Of a stretch of DNA of 22,809 nucleotides, positions 8,329-18,117 are shown piece by piece. Every line of letters starts with the position of its first letter. Positions within the stretch are counted from its first letter, which is position 1. Made by a program: the position numbers and the translations under genes. The DNA is from Chara braunii. Taxonomy: Eukaryota > Streptophyta > Charophyceae > Charales > Characeae. A model generated the notes under the pieces. It was not told the DNA's origin. It did no database searches and saw only the letters and a program-made list of their open reading frames with translations. The stretch lies in contig BFEA01000429.1 in assembly GCA_003427395.1 (NCBI GenBank), positions 1,247,215-1,270,023 on the forward strand, read 5' to 3'.

Positions 8329-8914
8329 GAGTCTCATTAGACACTCCTAAAGGAATCCTAAAATTTTTAGGACGAGTTGTAAAGGATTTTTAGGATTTTC
8401 TGCGGCGTCGTTACGCACAATCCTAAAAATCATCTTTTAGGATTCGTCCTAAAAGGTCTCCCGCGACCGGTTTTCATATGCGTATACGCAACCGCGTCGC
8501 CGATGTCCGTCCATTGCTGGCTGGTGTCCGTGGTACACACTGCAGTGGGCTGTCCGCGGGTGACGACGGGTCGGTGAAAAGCGCGCGGATCCAGAAGTTT
8601 GAAAATTTGAATTTGCAGAAAACCTCCGATGTCCGACCAATGACCCGATGGACCGCTTCTGCACCAGCAACTCCATGTCGACGGTGCCATGTGAGCGATG
8701 CAACGAGTCCGTGAAACACGGGAATCCTAAATTTTTCAGTAGGTGGGGGGCTACTGGAAAATTTAGGACGATTTTGCCTGGGGAATCCTAAATCCTTTAG
8801 GACTCGTCCTAACGCCATTTTCACATTTTCGATCTCAAAATTGGATTTAGGATTGCGTGCAACCAAGACGCAATCCAAAAAAACAGGCACTTTTAGGAGT
8901 GTCTAACGAGACCC
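8329..8914. mobile_element. MITE, PIF/Harbinger-like, with TAA target duplication
   Basis: The termini form 23-bp inverted repeats (8329-8351 and 8892-8914) differing at two positions; outer bases GAGTCTC and GGGTCTC, shared inner part TTAGACACTCCTAAA. TAA flanks both sides (8326-8328 and 8915-8917), the target duplication typical of PIF/Harbinger. TCCTAAA/TTTAGGA-type motifs recur about a dozen times within the outer 130 bp of each end, a subterminal array like transposase-binding sites. The GC-richer middle repeats CGATGTCCG (8499 and 8628). It has no transposase ORF, so it is non-autonomous. Confidence 0.85.
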
Positions 8915-8954
8915 TAAGAGTAGTAGATGAAAGGATATATATGAATGGCAGGTA

Positions 8955-9472
8955 TTATACGTGTAGCTTCAAACACATTGAAGAGAGCAGAGAATTCATG
9001 ATTCTCGGTTTACCCAGAAGAGGTGTCAGTGCATCCCCCTTGTCTGATCTGACGACTCTGTGATGAGATATCTGCAGAAGATGCTTGAATCTGTTGAAGC
9101 GCTCCCACTGCCACGGCACGCTCTCCAACTGCATCCGGTTACGCCGCTTCAATCTTCCAAGCTTCTTCCGATAGTACACTCGTACATAATGTGTCTGGTC
9201 CACAAACCGTGGTACGTACATCTGACATATGGAGGGTGGAACAATTTCCAAACTGCCAGGGCAGTCCAGATGACTTGATGAGGAGAAGGAAAAGTTCTTC
9301 CACCTGTGTCTGTGTAGGTGGAGTTTTGTGTGTAGATATGTTCAGGTGTGCGTAGGGGGGGAGCTGCAAAGTTGGCCTCCGCCCATTCAAGCAGCTGGAG
9401 GTACAACACCATAGCCAAGCCCATGGTTGTGACGTCCATACAGTCACGTGCGAAACCTTGCAAGATCTCCAT
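8955..9472 (-). pseudogene. Unrecognised coding-like stretch, possibly a decayed gene
   Basis: Minus-strand frame 9472-9149 begins MEILQGFARDCMDV and includes VLYLQLLEWAEANF. An overlapping frame 9251-8955 includes YRKKLGRLKRRNRMQLES and PWQWERFNRFKHLL. Together they read like one protein with a frameshift near 9160-9250, but no domain is recognisable and the region may be chance ORF. Confidence 0.2.
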
Positions 9473-9618
9473 GATGACCCTTCACGCGTGAACGAGCGCT
9501 GCACGCCCCCGGCACCACCGGTATCGCCCCCACCGCCACCCGTAGGTCTCCCACCTCTACCGGCAGCGCCGCTACCGGTGGCGGCGGCGCTTCACGCCCG
9601 TCCCCACCCGTCAACTGG

Positions 9619-9690
9619 TTGGTTGGTTTTTGAGCTCTGCTCATAGGGAATTTTTGAGCAGTTGGTTGGTTTTTGAACTCTGCTCATAAG
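9619..9690. repeat. Two direct copies of a 28-bp unit
   Basis: TTGGTTGGTTTTTGAGCTCT followed by GCTCATA occurs at about 9619, and again near 9663 with A for G. The 44-bp period may be a slippage duplication. The preceding 9500-9602 is a GC-rich CCACC/CCGGT tract without gene features. Confidence 0.6.
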
Positions 9691-9837
9691 CTAAACTGGC
9701 TGAGGCTGCCAGGATAACTCCGGATTGAATTGTGAGGTTCCCGGCCTCGTCCCATGAATTTTGCAAGGAAATTTACAAGCTTCCCAAAAAAAAAAAAAAA
9801 AAAAAGGAAGAAAGAAAAGAAAAGAAAACTGGAAGGA

Positions 9838-10172
9838 CTTTTCCTTGGACAGACGAATGGATTGAAACTGGATTAAGTCAAGATATACAGAACTACAACT
9901 CAGGCTGGGGATACATCGGACAGACTTGCAGGGGTATTATTATGAATGCCATTTGGCAATCTAGAAACAAGGCTATTTTCAGATCAGAACTCCCGGGTAA
10001 GGGACAGATGCAGGCGCAAATAAGAAAACATCTGAGATGGACTATCCTCGTAGACCAGAAGAGGAGAGGCCCAATCTGGTTCTCCAAGACCTGGGGACTA
10101 GATAACAAGCTTGCCAAGCTAGACAGCAATCTGAAGGTCATTCTGGGACCCTGGCTCTGTAGAAAACTCTAA
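9838..10172 (+). pseudogene. LINE ORF2 C-terminal fragment (copy 1)
   Basis: In one frame, WTDEWIETGL...GYIGQTCRGIIMNAIWQSRNKAIF...RKHLRWTILVD...LGPWLCRKL, ending at 10170-10172. This resembles the segment after the zinc-binding domain in plant LINE ORF2 proteins and aligns in character with 11080-11260 and 15820-15970. The frame extends upstream through a poly(A)-encoded lysine run (9786-9805), probably an older retroposon tail and not part of this protein. The RT itself is absent (5' truncation). The following 10173-10430 is non-coding and without a visible poly(A). Confidence 0.6.
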
Positions 10173-10430
10173 AAACGGAAGCAGTAGGTATTACTTCTGC
10201 CTCAACAGGCGCAATCTGTCTGTTTCCAGTCTCAATTATCTAAGTTTAGCAGACATATCTCTGTGTGCTGCTCATAAGGCTAGCAAGGGGCGGTCCCGCT
10301 CCAATGGGTGGCCGGGCCCGACGGTCTGCACCCAAGATTGGGTAACAAAGTCCACCTCAACCCCCATCCCCATGACCGTCTTCAGGGTGGCCCGCTGCAC
10401 AAGATATGAAGCACACCTCCATGCATATGA

Positions 10431-11675
10431 ACCGGATGTCCCGGGGGCGCGATTGGCTTCCCTGAAAGGGACCTCGAATTAGACGGAATATGCCCAGTTG
10501 GAGAATTGACTAGGGTAAGGGTGGTAGGAGATGAAGACAATGGTTACTATGTTTATGAAATGTCTACCCCGGTAGAAGCGCTCACGTTTGACCCGGAGGA
10601 GTGGGCCTGGAAAGGCCGGGAACCCACCCCAATCTGGCAATATTCCGTGCGTGGGGGCTATAAACAGGCACACAAACCGCACGACTCCACCCCGGTGGTC
10701 CAATCCCAATGGAGACGGGACTCGCCGCTGCAAGAAGGAGATATACGTCACATCCCCTGGACCACATACGCCCATATAATGCCGACTTCGCAAAGGGCGC
10801 TGCAGTGGCAGATTATACACCGCTGCCTCCCAACGCCAGATTGGATAACCTCACGCACTAATCTTGAACAAACGGGAGTCATATCACCTATATGCTCCAA
10901 CTGTGGAGACGGTACACAGCGTAGACGGGCAGACCTGGAACACTGCCTGTTGTCTTGCCCAAAGGCAGTGCTGGTTTGGCAATGGTGGGACGCAATGTGG
11001 AGGGAGCTCACAGATTCATCTTTCCCCTGGAATATTGGCCTCATCCTACTGGGGAAGAAAAGAAGCTTCCCTTCCGCCTGGACACCGTTTCAGCAAAACT
11101 TCTTCAAGTACATGAGACTTGCCATCCTCATGGTTATCTGGAGGATGAGGTGCTCAGCAGACCGCTGAGAAGACACTTTTGGTTTCTACCAAGCAAAGGC
11201 AGAGCTTCTTGAGGTGATAAGAGCAAACACGTTGAAAGCCAGTAAAGTCTTAAAAGACAAGGTGGGTGTGGCCCCCGACCATGACAGCAGACAGCATCTC
11301 ATAACGGCTTTTACAGCCAAATGGATCGACCCGAAGTATAAAATGGCTGATGTTCACGATGGCGGTAGGCTGTCATGGAAGAATTGGGCGGCACAAGACC
11401 ACCTATGGACATACAGACCACCTGAGTCCTTCTCGACGCCGCTACTGGGTCACCTCAATGTCATGACAATAGAAACACACCCGGCCCCGGGAGAGCAGTC
11501 TCGGATTGGGGAGGTTGAGCCTTGCCCAGTCCGGTCCCCCGGGTCACCGCCCCCCCCCCTGCCCCCTTGGCCCCCCCCGGCCCCCCCGTCGCCGCCCCCT
11601 CCGCTCCCCGTGACGCCCCCACCCGTAACCCCGCAGCCCCCGATCGATTCCCCCACCCTACATACCCTCAGCTGA
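10431..11675 (+). pseudogene. LINE ORF2 C-terminal half with zf-RVT domain (copy 2), one in-frame TGA
   Basis: A single frame from about 10431 to the stop at 11673-11675, broken only by TGA at 11166-11168. It contains RALQWQIIHRCLPTPDW, then the zinc-binding segment CSNCGDG...LEHCLLSCP (C-x2-C...H-x4-C) and VWQWWDAMW, matching the plant LINE reverse-transcriptase zinc-binding (zf-RVT) domain. The TGA falls where the copy at 15897 has a charged RRDHQF region, and the frame resumes as EDTFGFYQAKAELLEV. The C-terminus is unusually proline-rich (11535-11640). The RT catalytic core is missing, so this is a 5'-truncated copy. LINE RT plus endonuclease would carry out target-primed reverse transcription. 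Confidence 0.75.
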
Positions 11676-12574
11676 TTAACTTACCCACTCCTCCCTGAAA
11701 CGGTATCTCAAATGGACTTGGAAGGTGTCTCCCGGTACAGGGGCCGAGAGAACTACATTTCAGCCGGACGAGCCACAAGGGATAAGGAAGGAGAAAGTTT
11801 CTTCTGCGGAAGAGCAGTATGGATGGGGCAACAGCAGACAGGGCTGAAGCATACCCCATGACAAGAGGGAGTGATACAGCACTCATGCGGCGAGACTGCG
11901 AGCTCAGCCAGATGAGTCACAAGGGATAGGGAAGGAGAAAGGTGCTTCTGCGGAAGAGCAGCAAGGATGGGACAACCTTTATGACAAGAGGGCGCAATTC
12001 ACCATTAATGGGACGAGCTCGACATGCAGTGTTCCGAAGCGGACCCCTCCACAACGTTACAGAACAAGGACGTCACTTACAAGACTTGTACCTCAGGGCT
12101 TAAGGACCACAGAGGCTATGTGCATATGGATAGAGAGGGTATAGCGTTTAAGGGAATATATAAGGGTCAGTCACAGTACAGGGGCTGTTAAAGTTGGGCG
12201 GGCTAATAAACAAAGAGGCGCCCTGGGAGGGGAAGGGGACCACTAGCAGACCGGTTTCCAAAAGGGGGATGACAGACACAGACACAACATTAGTCAAAAA
12301 GGGGCTACATAAATAAGGGCTGGGTTGATAGATAAGGGTGCCACTGGTAGCCTCGTGGGAGGATGGAACCCCGTGATTGATTAACAATAACCTCGGCCCC
12401 GGGAAACAACAAAATTCAATCTCTGTATGCAACGATGTAGCAATGGGACGCTGGACCCGTTTTCCAGCAGGTGCCGCTCCCCACCAATAGATGGAGCAGC
12501 CCGACAGGTAAGCCCTCAATTCTGACGGTTCTCTTACCACCGCCAGGATAGCGGGATATCGCAAGGGCCTTTTC

Positions 12575-12601
<27 letters not shown>
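11676..12601 (+). other. 3' UTR of LINE copy 2 with tandem duplication, hairpin and poly(A)
   Basis: About 925 bp from the ORF2 stop to the poly(A) at 12577-12601. A block of about 70 bp starting CAGCCGGACGAG at 11761 recurs from 11905 (144-bp period), sharing CACAAGGGATA, AAGGAGAAAG and CTTCTGCGGAAGAGCAG. Near the end, 12444-12463 carries the stem-loop GCTGG...CCAGC that also precedes poly(A) in the other LINE copies. No gene is seen. Confidence 0.6.
12444..12463 (+). promoter_or_regulatory. Conserved LINE 3'-end hairpin
   Basis: GGGACGCTGGACCCG followed by TTTTCCAGCAGG folds as a 5-bp stem GCTGG/CCAGC with a 9-nt loop. Six copies in the window share the stem while the loop varies (ACCCGTTTT, GCCCGGTT, ACCCGATTT), always on the strand that leads to a poly(A) where one is present. 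I infer the RNA element bound by the LINE reverse transcriptase. Confidence 0.55.
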
Positions 12602-12605
<4 letters not shown>

Positions 12606-12707
12606 CAGGAAGGCACTCCAATTAGGCAACCGATTGGTTGAGATGCGTGAGAGTAGGATTCACAGAGATTCGTCATATTGCGTAGGTAACTACCGATACA
12701 TCCATTT

Positions 12708-12940
12708 GGGACGCTGGACCCGTTTTCCAGCAGGTACTAAGCACTGAAGCGAAACCCGGTAGAGCCCCCCGGAATCCAGTATCCTGTTGTGTTGACCAGG
12801 TAGACTGTGGGGACCCCGGCCCCAGTCTGCATTTTGCATAAGGGACGCTGGGCCCGGTTCCCAGCATGTGCTACTCCCCACAAATAGAAAGGAGCTCTGA
12901 TTTTTCAAGAAAAAAAGAAAAAAAAGAAGAAAAAAAAGGC
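12708..12940 (+). mobile_element. Two more LINE 3'-end fragments in tandem
   Basis: The hairpin motif occurs at 12708-12732 and 12843-12870. The second is followed by TGCTACTCCCCACAAATAG and an A-rich tail (12908-12938); the first has no clear tail and may be interrupted by the second. No ORF is attached to either. Confidence 0.55.
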
Positions 12941-13252
12941 AGTGGCTACCATAGCCTCTGCCGCTACTCTATGAAGGGTGGGGGACGATGAGAAAGGGAA
13001 GCACAGCTACTGGCAGGTCTCGGTCTTTGTGTTAGCCAGACCCCCACTGGCGGCCCCAACCCTATACCCTAACCATTAGGGGCAAGGGGCAACATGAAAT
13101 CTCCCCTTCACAGAGAGAGGAAAACTATGCTTGCAGGGGTCCCCTCTAGATAGTCTTAGGTAGTGGAAGGTAAATCAATACAGAAGTTGAGAGAAGAATA
13201 TAGACAGTTGTGATCACCCCCGATTAAAAAAAAAAAAAAAAAAAAAAAAAAA
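12941..13252. other. Intergenic, ending in a 27-bp poly(A)
   Basis: No gene seen. The poly(A) at 13226-13252 is not preceded by the LINE hairpin, so it probably ends a retroposon of another family on the plus strand. Confidence 0.4.
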
Positions 13253-14601
13253 CCACTCCTGGCGTGCCGACACACCCGCAGTCCTTCAGCCTCCTACCGG
13301 CAAGTAATTGTGTCGCCCTTTCACAACGCTCCCTCAACAGGACTGTAGCATAGGGCAAACACAAAATAAAGTGCCCCCTGCATGTAACACGAGGGGAGGG
13401 GGGAGGGGAGGGGGAAATCACGAGATGTGGAACCGCTCAACTACTCTCCACATGCACAAAAGACAAAAAAACAAAAAAACAAGAAAGAAAAAGGGTCGGT
13501 CCAATGGCGATAATAAAAAAAATAAAAACATTGACGGTGTATCTTTCCATGTTCTAAGCGTGGATTCATTTCCATCTTGCATATTTGGAGAGTTGTGGAG
13601 CCACGACCACGTGGGGAGCCACGACCACGTGGGAACCCGTCAGACGGCCACACCATGAGAAAACAACCAAAAAAGAAAGACAAAAAAAGGAAAGCCTGTT
13701 TCACATCAGTCAGCAAAGCTGCAAGACGAGCCATGTATCTTCCCTATAACCTGGACTCATACAGAGGGTCCATCTTTTGTGTACTTTTCTGAATAGCTGT
13801 GAGTGGCACAGCGGGCCCCACGAGGGCCTTTTATTCCACTCAGCTCTCGACGTATTGCCGTCGGATGCATCCAGTCCAGTTTCAGCCGCGGGTTCACTGA
13901 CTGACGGCATCCGCACGCTGAAAGAAAACGAGAAACCCTTTGCACCCCGCAATTGTTCACATCCCATAACCGGATTCTTATAGATGTGCGCCTGTGCCGA
14001 TGGAATAAATTGTGCCGCGACGTGGATTCGGTAGTCTTCGAGGTATAATCTGCGCTATCTTGGCGGAGGCCAGAGACTTACCTATGGCCGGTGCGCGCAT
14101 GCATAGAGTCGTGCTGCGCCTGGCCAATTTTTAGAGGGGTCCGGGGTCCCCATATCTGTGCGCCATCAGATTATGGGTGTACAATCGGACTCCAATTAAT
14201 AAAAACGTAAGAAGGATCAGTGTGAACGTACTCTCGAAGGGACCTAAAATCCCGAACTTTTGAAGGATGAGGGCTTATTCACACTAGGACCATAATTTGT
14301 TTCTGGATGGATTTGTTGCCAGATGCATACAGCTGTGGCCGAAATCGGGGTAAGATGCATTTTGAAAAATGCGACCGTCTTCCGACGAGGACAACAACGT
14401 ATGGTCATTATAGCTTGTATGTAGACTGAGAGATGCCCCAAATACAGCTATAATGACCTTTGTATTCGGGGGAAGAAAGGTAGTGTGAGTATGCCCTTAG
14501 GTATAGCGAATTTGAGACTCTCGGTTTCCTCGATACCGCCCAGCATCTGAGCATTCGTCAAAACCCTGTCAAAACCACCTACATTCTCATATTGACCCTT
14601 A
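13253..14601. other. Intergenic, no gene recognised; short CACGTG repeat
   Basis: Only short overlapping ORFs without domains. A perfect two-copy 18-bp repeat lies at 13598-13633 (GAGCCACGACCACGTGGG), each unit containing the palindrome CCACGTGG, a G-box-like core. With no gene nearby, a regulatory role is unsupported. A-rich low-complexity tracts occur at 13456-13530 and 13660-13700. Confidence 0.4.
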
Positions 14602-14767
14602 GGGTCAGATCCCACTGGCAAGGACGAGTGGAATAAGTGTCTGAATCTGGACGTGTTCCACGCAGAGATGCAGAAAAGAAGATCTATCACAGTTTTCTGC
14701 ACCTCGCCACAAACACGTCCAGATTCAGACACTCATTCCAATCCTCTTTGCCAGTGGGATCTGGCCC
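14602..14767. repeat. Long foldback: two 56-bp inverted arms around a 54-bp spacer
   Basis: Arms 14602-14657 and 14712-14767 are reverse complements with 5 mismatches in 56 by my count; both contain AGTGTCTGAATCTGGACGTG or its complement. The spacer adds a nested 8-bp stem (GCAGAAAA at 14670-14677 with TTTTCTGC at 14693-14700). Weaker similarity extends outward. It could be an inverted duplication, a foldback element or a hairpin RNA source. Confidence 0.8.
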
Positions 14768-15152
14768 TTATTCTCGATTAAAATCCTACACTGACTTTGG
14801 CACGCCTCCATGACCGGGCCTATTCCAGCCCCTATTAGCACAAAAACAGCACCCTTCTACTACGAACATTTCATCCGTCCCCTCGAGAATTCTGAGGCCA
14901 CCTACACCCTTTCAGGATAACTGGGCCCAATCCAGCCCCATATGCCCATCCAAAAACTCCATAAGAGAAAAGCGAAAGAAGCTTATGTACACAGCCAGTT
15001 CTCCTAATCTAGTTCATTCCGTCGACACCGCAAAAACAGTGTTCCGAGGAGGCCAACTCCAGACCTCTTAGGCGCAACACTTGTCCGACAAGAAACTCAT
15101 GTTGGAGCAGAAAAAGTAATAACAGGAAAAGAAGTAACGGAAATGGAATAAA
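14768..15152. other. Intergenic, no gene seen
   Basis: No recognisable coding or repeat structure. If the adjacent PLE fragment is genuine, this would be its 3' flank or 3' UTR on the minus strand. Confidence 0.35.
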
Positions 15153-15575
15153 CTAAACTTGAAAAAAATCCGGAAATGGATGTCCTATCCAAGGCCTCAT
15201 GCCCCTCAAGTTAGAGCTGTCATCCCCTCTCCAGGTTCCCCTTCCGCATTTTGTCCAACCTATTAACACCTTCATCCAGTCACCCCAAATCCCCCAACCT
15301 CTTCTTGAGAAATTGCGCAGGCCCTTATTATTTATGAGGTCCGGGAACCCCCTCCTTCGCATTTCGATTTTGAACGTAAAAATTAAAAAAAAAAACTTCA
15401 TTCCTTCCTCTGTGGTCATACATTCTCAAAGGCTTATAGTGATGTCCCTTTCCCATTTCACTGCCAGCAATCATCAACCAACTGCCATTTCGTCAAAATG
15501 GACATTGTTTAGTTTTTGAACGAAATTGAAACCGAATTTTTCGGCCGAAAACTCGTCCAAATTTGCTGCTCCTGA
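15153..15575 (-). pseudogene. RT thumb fragment of a second Penelope-like element
   Basis: The frame 15419-15153 reads EEGMKFFFLIFTFKIEMRRRGFPD, then FSRRGWGIWGDWM. This parallels KDGMELRFLMVLKIELWRRGYPD and FSRKYSGVWRQWF in the thumb of the complete element at 2757-3281. Upstream in the same frame to about 15575, VHFDEMAVG and nearby residues are plausibly the preceding thumb helices, interrupted only by TGA codons (a tandem pair and a single). Motifs A to C are missing. The adjacent plus-strand LINE starts at about 15653. Confidence 0.65.
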
Positions 15576-15658
15576 GGGTACGGCGTTCTTAAAACCATCC
15601 CTTAACATCCCGCAAATTCGATCCTCCATAAACCGGCAAGAATTGTAGCAGATCCCAA

Positions 15659-16345
15659 TCGCCGACTAGGGCAACCCTGGAACATTGTCTTCTGGCATGC
15701 CCAATGGTCACCCAGTTGTGGCAATGGTGGGATGCGGCCTTCCACTCCCTTACGGGATATAATATATCATGGGACCTCGGTCTCCTGCTCCTAGGAGAGA
15801 ACCGTCATCTGCTAGGCCACTGGTCCCCGTTCGCAACCAACTTGTTTTCATACACGAGGCTGCACCTCCTCATGCTTGCTTGGAGAGCCAGGTGCTCCTT
15901 CGAAAGAAGGGACCACCAATTTGGCCTGCTGCAGGCGCAACAAGCCATCGAAGAACTGATTAGGACCAAAACCCAGGAAGCATGGAAGTCCATGAAGAGT
16001 GACTTTCATGAGGAGAAAGACCCCACCGCCAAGGAACTCATTCGAGACTGCTACATGCAGACTTGGCAGGATCCCAACAGGCTTTTCTCAGAGATTGACA
16101 AAGAGCTTCACATTTCTTGGAAACCGTGGAGGTCGAACGAACTCGGTTGGCAGAGAAGGCCCTTTACTGTCTTCCAAGTTCCGTACCTCCAACCCAACTT
16201 CATCCTTCTTCCAATCTCGGTGCAGCCTGCCCAGCCAATCCCTGTCCCTCCAGTCAGCCTGGTCATGCCTGTTGCACCTAATCAGACCACAGCCCCCACT
16301 GACCCACCCGCCCCGCCGCCCGCCCCCACCCTCCTGACCATGTGA
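15659..16345 (+). pseudogene. LINE ORF2 C-terminal fragment with half of a zf-RVT domain
   Basis: Begins inside the zinc domain with LEHCLLACPMVTQLWQWWDA, matching LEHCLLSCPKAVLVWQWWDA of the copy at 10431. It continues uninterrupted through LLMLAWRARCSFERRDHQF and LQAQQAIEELIR to a proline-rich end PPAPPPAPTLLTM, with the stop overlapping ATGTGA at 16343-16345. The first zinc cysteines and the RT core are absent (5' truncation). No frameshift is seen in the remaining part, so it is younger or better preserved than copy 2. Confidence 0.75.
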
Positions 16346-16576
16346 CCTACAGCTGGAACGAACTCGGTTGGCAGAGAAGGCCCTTTACTGTCTTCCAAGT
16401 TCCGTACCTCCAACCCAACTTCATCCCTCTTCCAAACTCAGTGCAGCCCGCCCAGCCAATCTCTGCCCCTCCAGCCAGCTTGGTCATGCCCGTTGCACTT
16501 ACTCAGACCACAGCCCCCAATGACCCACCTGCCCCGCCGCCCGCCCCCGCCCTCCTGACCATGTGACCTACAGCTG
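16135..16576 (+). repeat. 221-bp tandem duplication at the LINE ORF2 3' end
   Basis: GAACGAACTCGGTTGGCAGA begins copies at 16135 and 16356, each running through the proline-rich codons to TGACCATGTGACCTACAGCT. The copies differ at scattered positions. Because 221 is not a multiple of three and the first copy ends in a stop, the second copy (ORF-like to 16566) is outside the ORF2 protein. Confidence 0.85.
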
Positions 16577-17305
16577 GGAGGATCGTGATCGGCCTCATTG
16601 ACAAGATGATCAAAAGTGACTACTGGATTCACTAAACTACAGGTGATGACAACAGCAGTGTCACAGGCACCAGAGCGACACTCCATAACCTGCTGCAATG
16701 GACAGGGACGATCAGACTAAATGGTGGCATAGTGAGCATAAATAAGGCTGGGCGACGACGACAACAACAAAGACAAAGCCACTGGAGCAACAACTCAAGG
16801 CCTGCTGCAAGACCTGCTGCAACAGTCCAGGCGGAGCAGGCCTATGGACTACGTACAAGGACTTTGCACTGTGCGAACAGTGAGGGCAATCGATGCTGGG
16901 CTATCTTACTGCCCCCCTCTTGCTGAGGATGCATGGATCATGAAATGGCACGTTGGGATTTGAACTCTGATAATGTAAATGGGTCTAAGGAATCCTAAAC
17001 CCCTTTAGGAATGGGTGTCTTGATTGCCAATAATGGGCGTTGTGAGTGTGAATAATGGGGGTCGATGGACGCAGACACGGGGGGGGTGCAGATATCAAGG
17101 ATGGGAGTACAATCACTTCCAGCAGGAGGAACGTCGACATCATAGCTCTGGGAATACCTTCCTTGGTAAGGCTAGGCCAGGGGGAAGTAGGAGCTTTATA
17201 AATAGGAAGGGTAAATACAGGCAACCCCGCGGGAGAGAGAAAGCTCAGGAGCGCGAACTGTGATGGCCATATGCCAGATAACTGGTGTTAAAAGATGTAT
17301 TTGAT
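16577..17305 (+). other. 3' UTR of LINE copy 3, no gene seen
   Basis: About 730 bp between the duplicated ORF2 end and the terminal hairpin. It contains CAACAACAAAG-type low complexity near 16760 and no conserved ORF. Its length is comparable to the 3' UTR of the copy at 11676. Confidence 0.5.
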
Positions 17306-17423
17306 GGGACGCTGGACCCGATTTCCAGCAGGTGCTGCTCCCCACCAATAGATGGAGCCTCATCGACGGTGTTAGGTGTGACTGCTCTTACCAGCACACC
17401 TAACAACCGCTCGGTTTGTTTTC

Positions 17424-17461
<38 letters not shown>

Positions 17462-17602
17462 AAAGTCACCGCACCACCTCCTTAGTAACATCCATCCCCC
17501 GTTCCAGATATCCCCTCACCTATACTTCACGTGCACAGTTCTCACCTTCTCCCTTCTACACGCATCCAACATTTCCTTCAGCTTGGCCGATACATACGCC
17601 AT

Positions 17603-18010
17603 TTACGCCTGGAAATGTAGATGTGTTCTTCCGACGGTCCTCCCCACCCCTTGTCTCTCTGATTTCTCCTCCTTTTCCTTGACCTTTCTCTTTTCCTTGG
17701 ACCAGGTCTTCTTCTTCTGGTTCTCTCCCTTATTCGTATCCAACGATGCAACACTGAACCATTTCAACGCCTTCTCCACCTCCAATGAATCTTCTTCCTC
17801 GTATTTGGCAAAGTGGTAACGAAACATAACCCTCAATCCCCATTCTTCTCAACCGTTGATACAATTTGTAGTTGATCGCATCCACCACTCCTTTCCGTCC
17901 ACCTTCCACCCACTAATATGCTCTGCCCATCAAAAATCCCACGTCCTTGACGTAGAACCCACGTATACGTCCCTACACCATGACGAAATTAGAACATAAA
18001 CTAACGGACC
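17603..18010 (-). pseudogene. GIY-YIG domain fragment of a second Penelope-like element
   Basis: Starting at 18010 on the minus strand: GPLVYVLISSWCRDVYVGST, nearly identical to GPLVYVLLSPWCKHVYVGST in the complete element. After a TGA the homology continues as AEHISGW, then in another frame NYKLYQRLRRMGIEGYVSLPL (compare ERLYRWLQRRGVRDYVAIPV), then EEEDSLEVEKALKWF carrying the catalytic Glu, followed by a basic KKKTWSKEKRK tail. One stop and at least two frameshifts make it non-functional. It lies 5' of the thumb fragment at 15153, as expected for a permuted PLE. Confidence 0.75.
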
Positions 18011-18117
18011 CTGCGCAGTTAACAGACCCTTCGTCCAGCATTGGGCATCCGCTAGACATTCTGGAAACTTGTATCCATATGGTAATACACCTGCTAATTT
18101 CAACTAAACATTGTAAA

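Larger units (their letters stand above)
15653..17460 (+). mobile_element. 5'-truncated LINE (copy 3) with poly(A), inserted in a Penelope-like element
   Basis: Runs from the zinc-domain remnant near 15653 through the ORF2 C-terminus, a 3' UTR with the conserved hairpin at 17306-17327, to a 36-bp poly(A) at 17425-17460. Minus-strand PLE fragments lie on both sides (15153-15575 and 17603-18010) in the order expected for one PLE, so the LINE probably inserted there, with loss of the PLE middle. I did not find a clear target-site duplication. Confidence 0.65.

Noticed and set aside
9732-9837. Lysine-rich N-terminus of the ORF 9732-10172
   Set aside because: It is encoded by a poly(A) tract, most likely an older retroposon tail read through by chance.
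13598-13633. Paired CACGTG G-boxes as a promoter
   Set aside because: There is no gene or transcription-start context nearby; a simple 18-bp duplication explains the pair.
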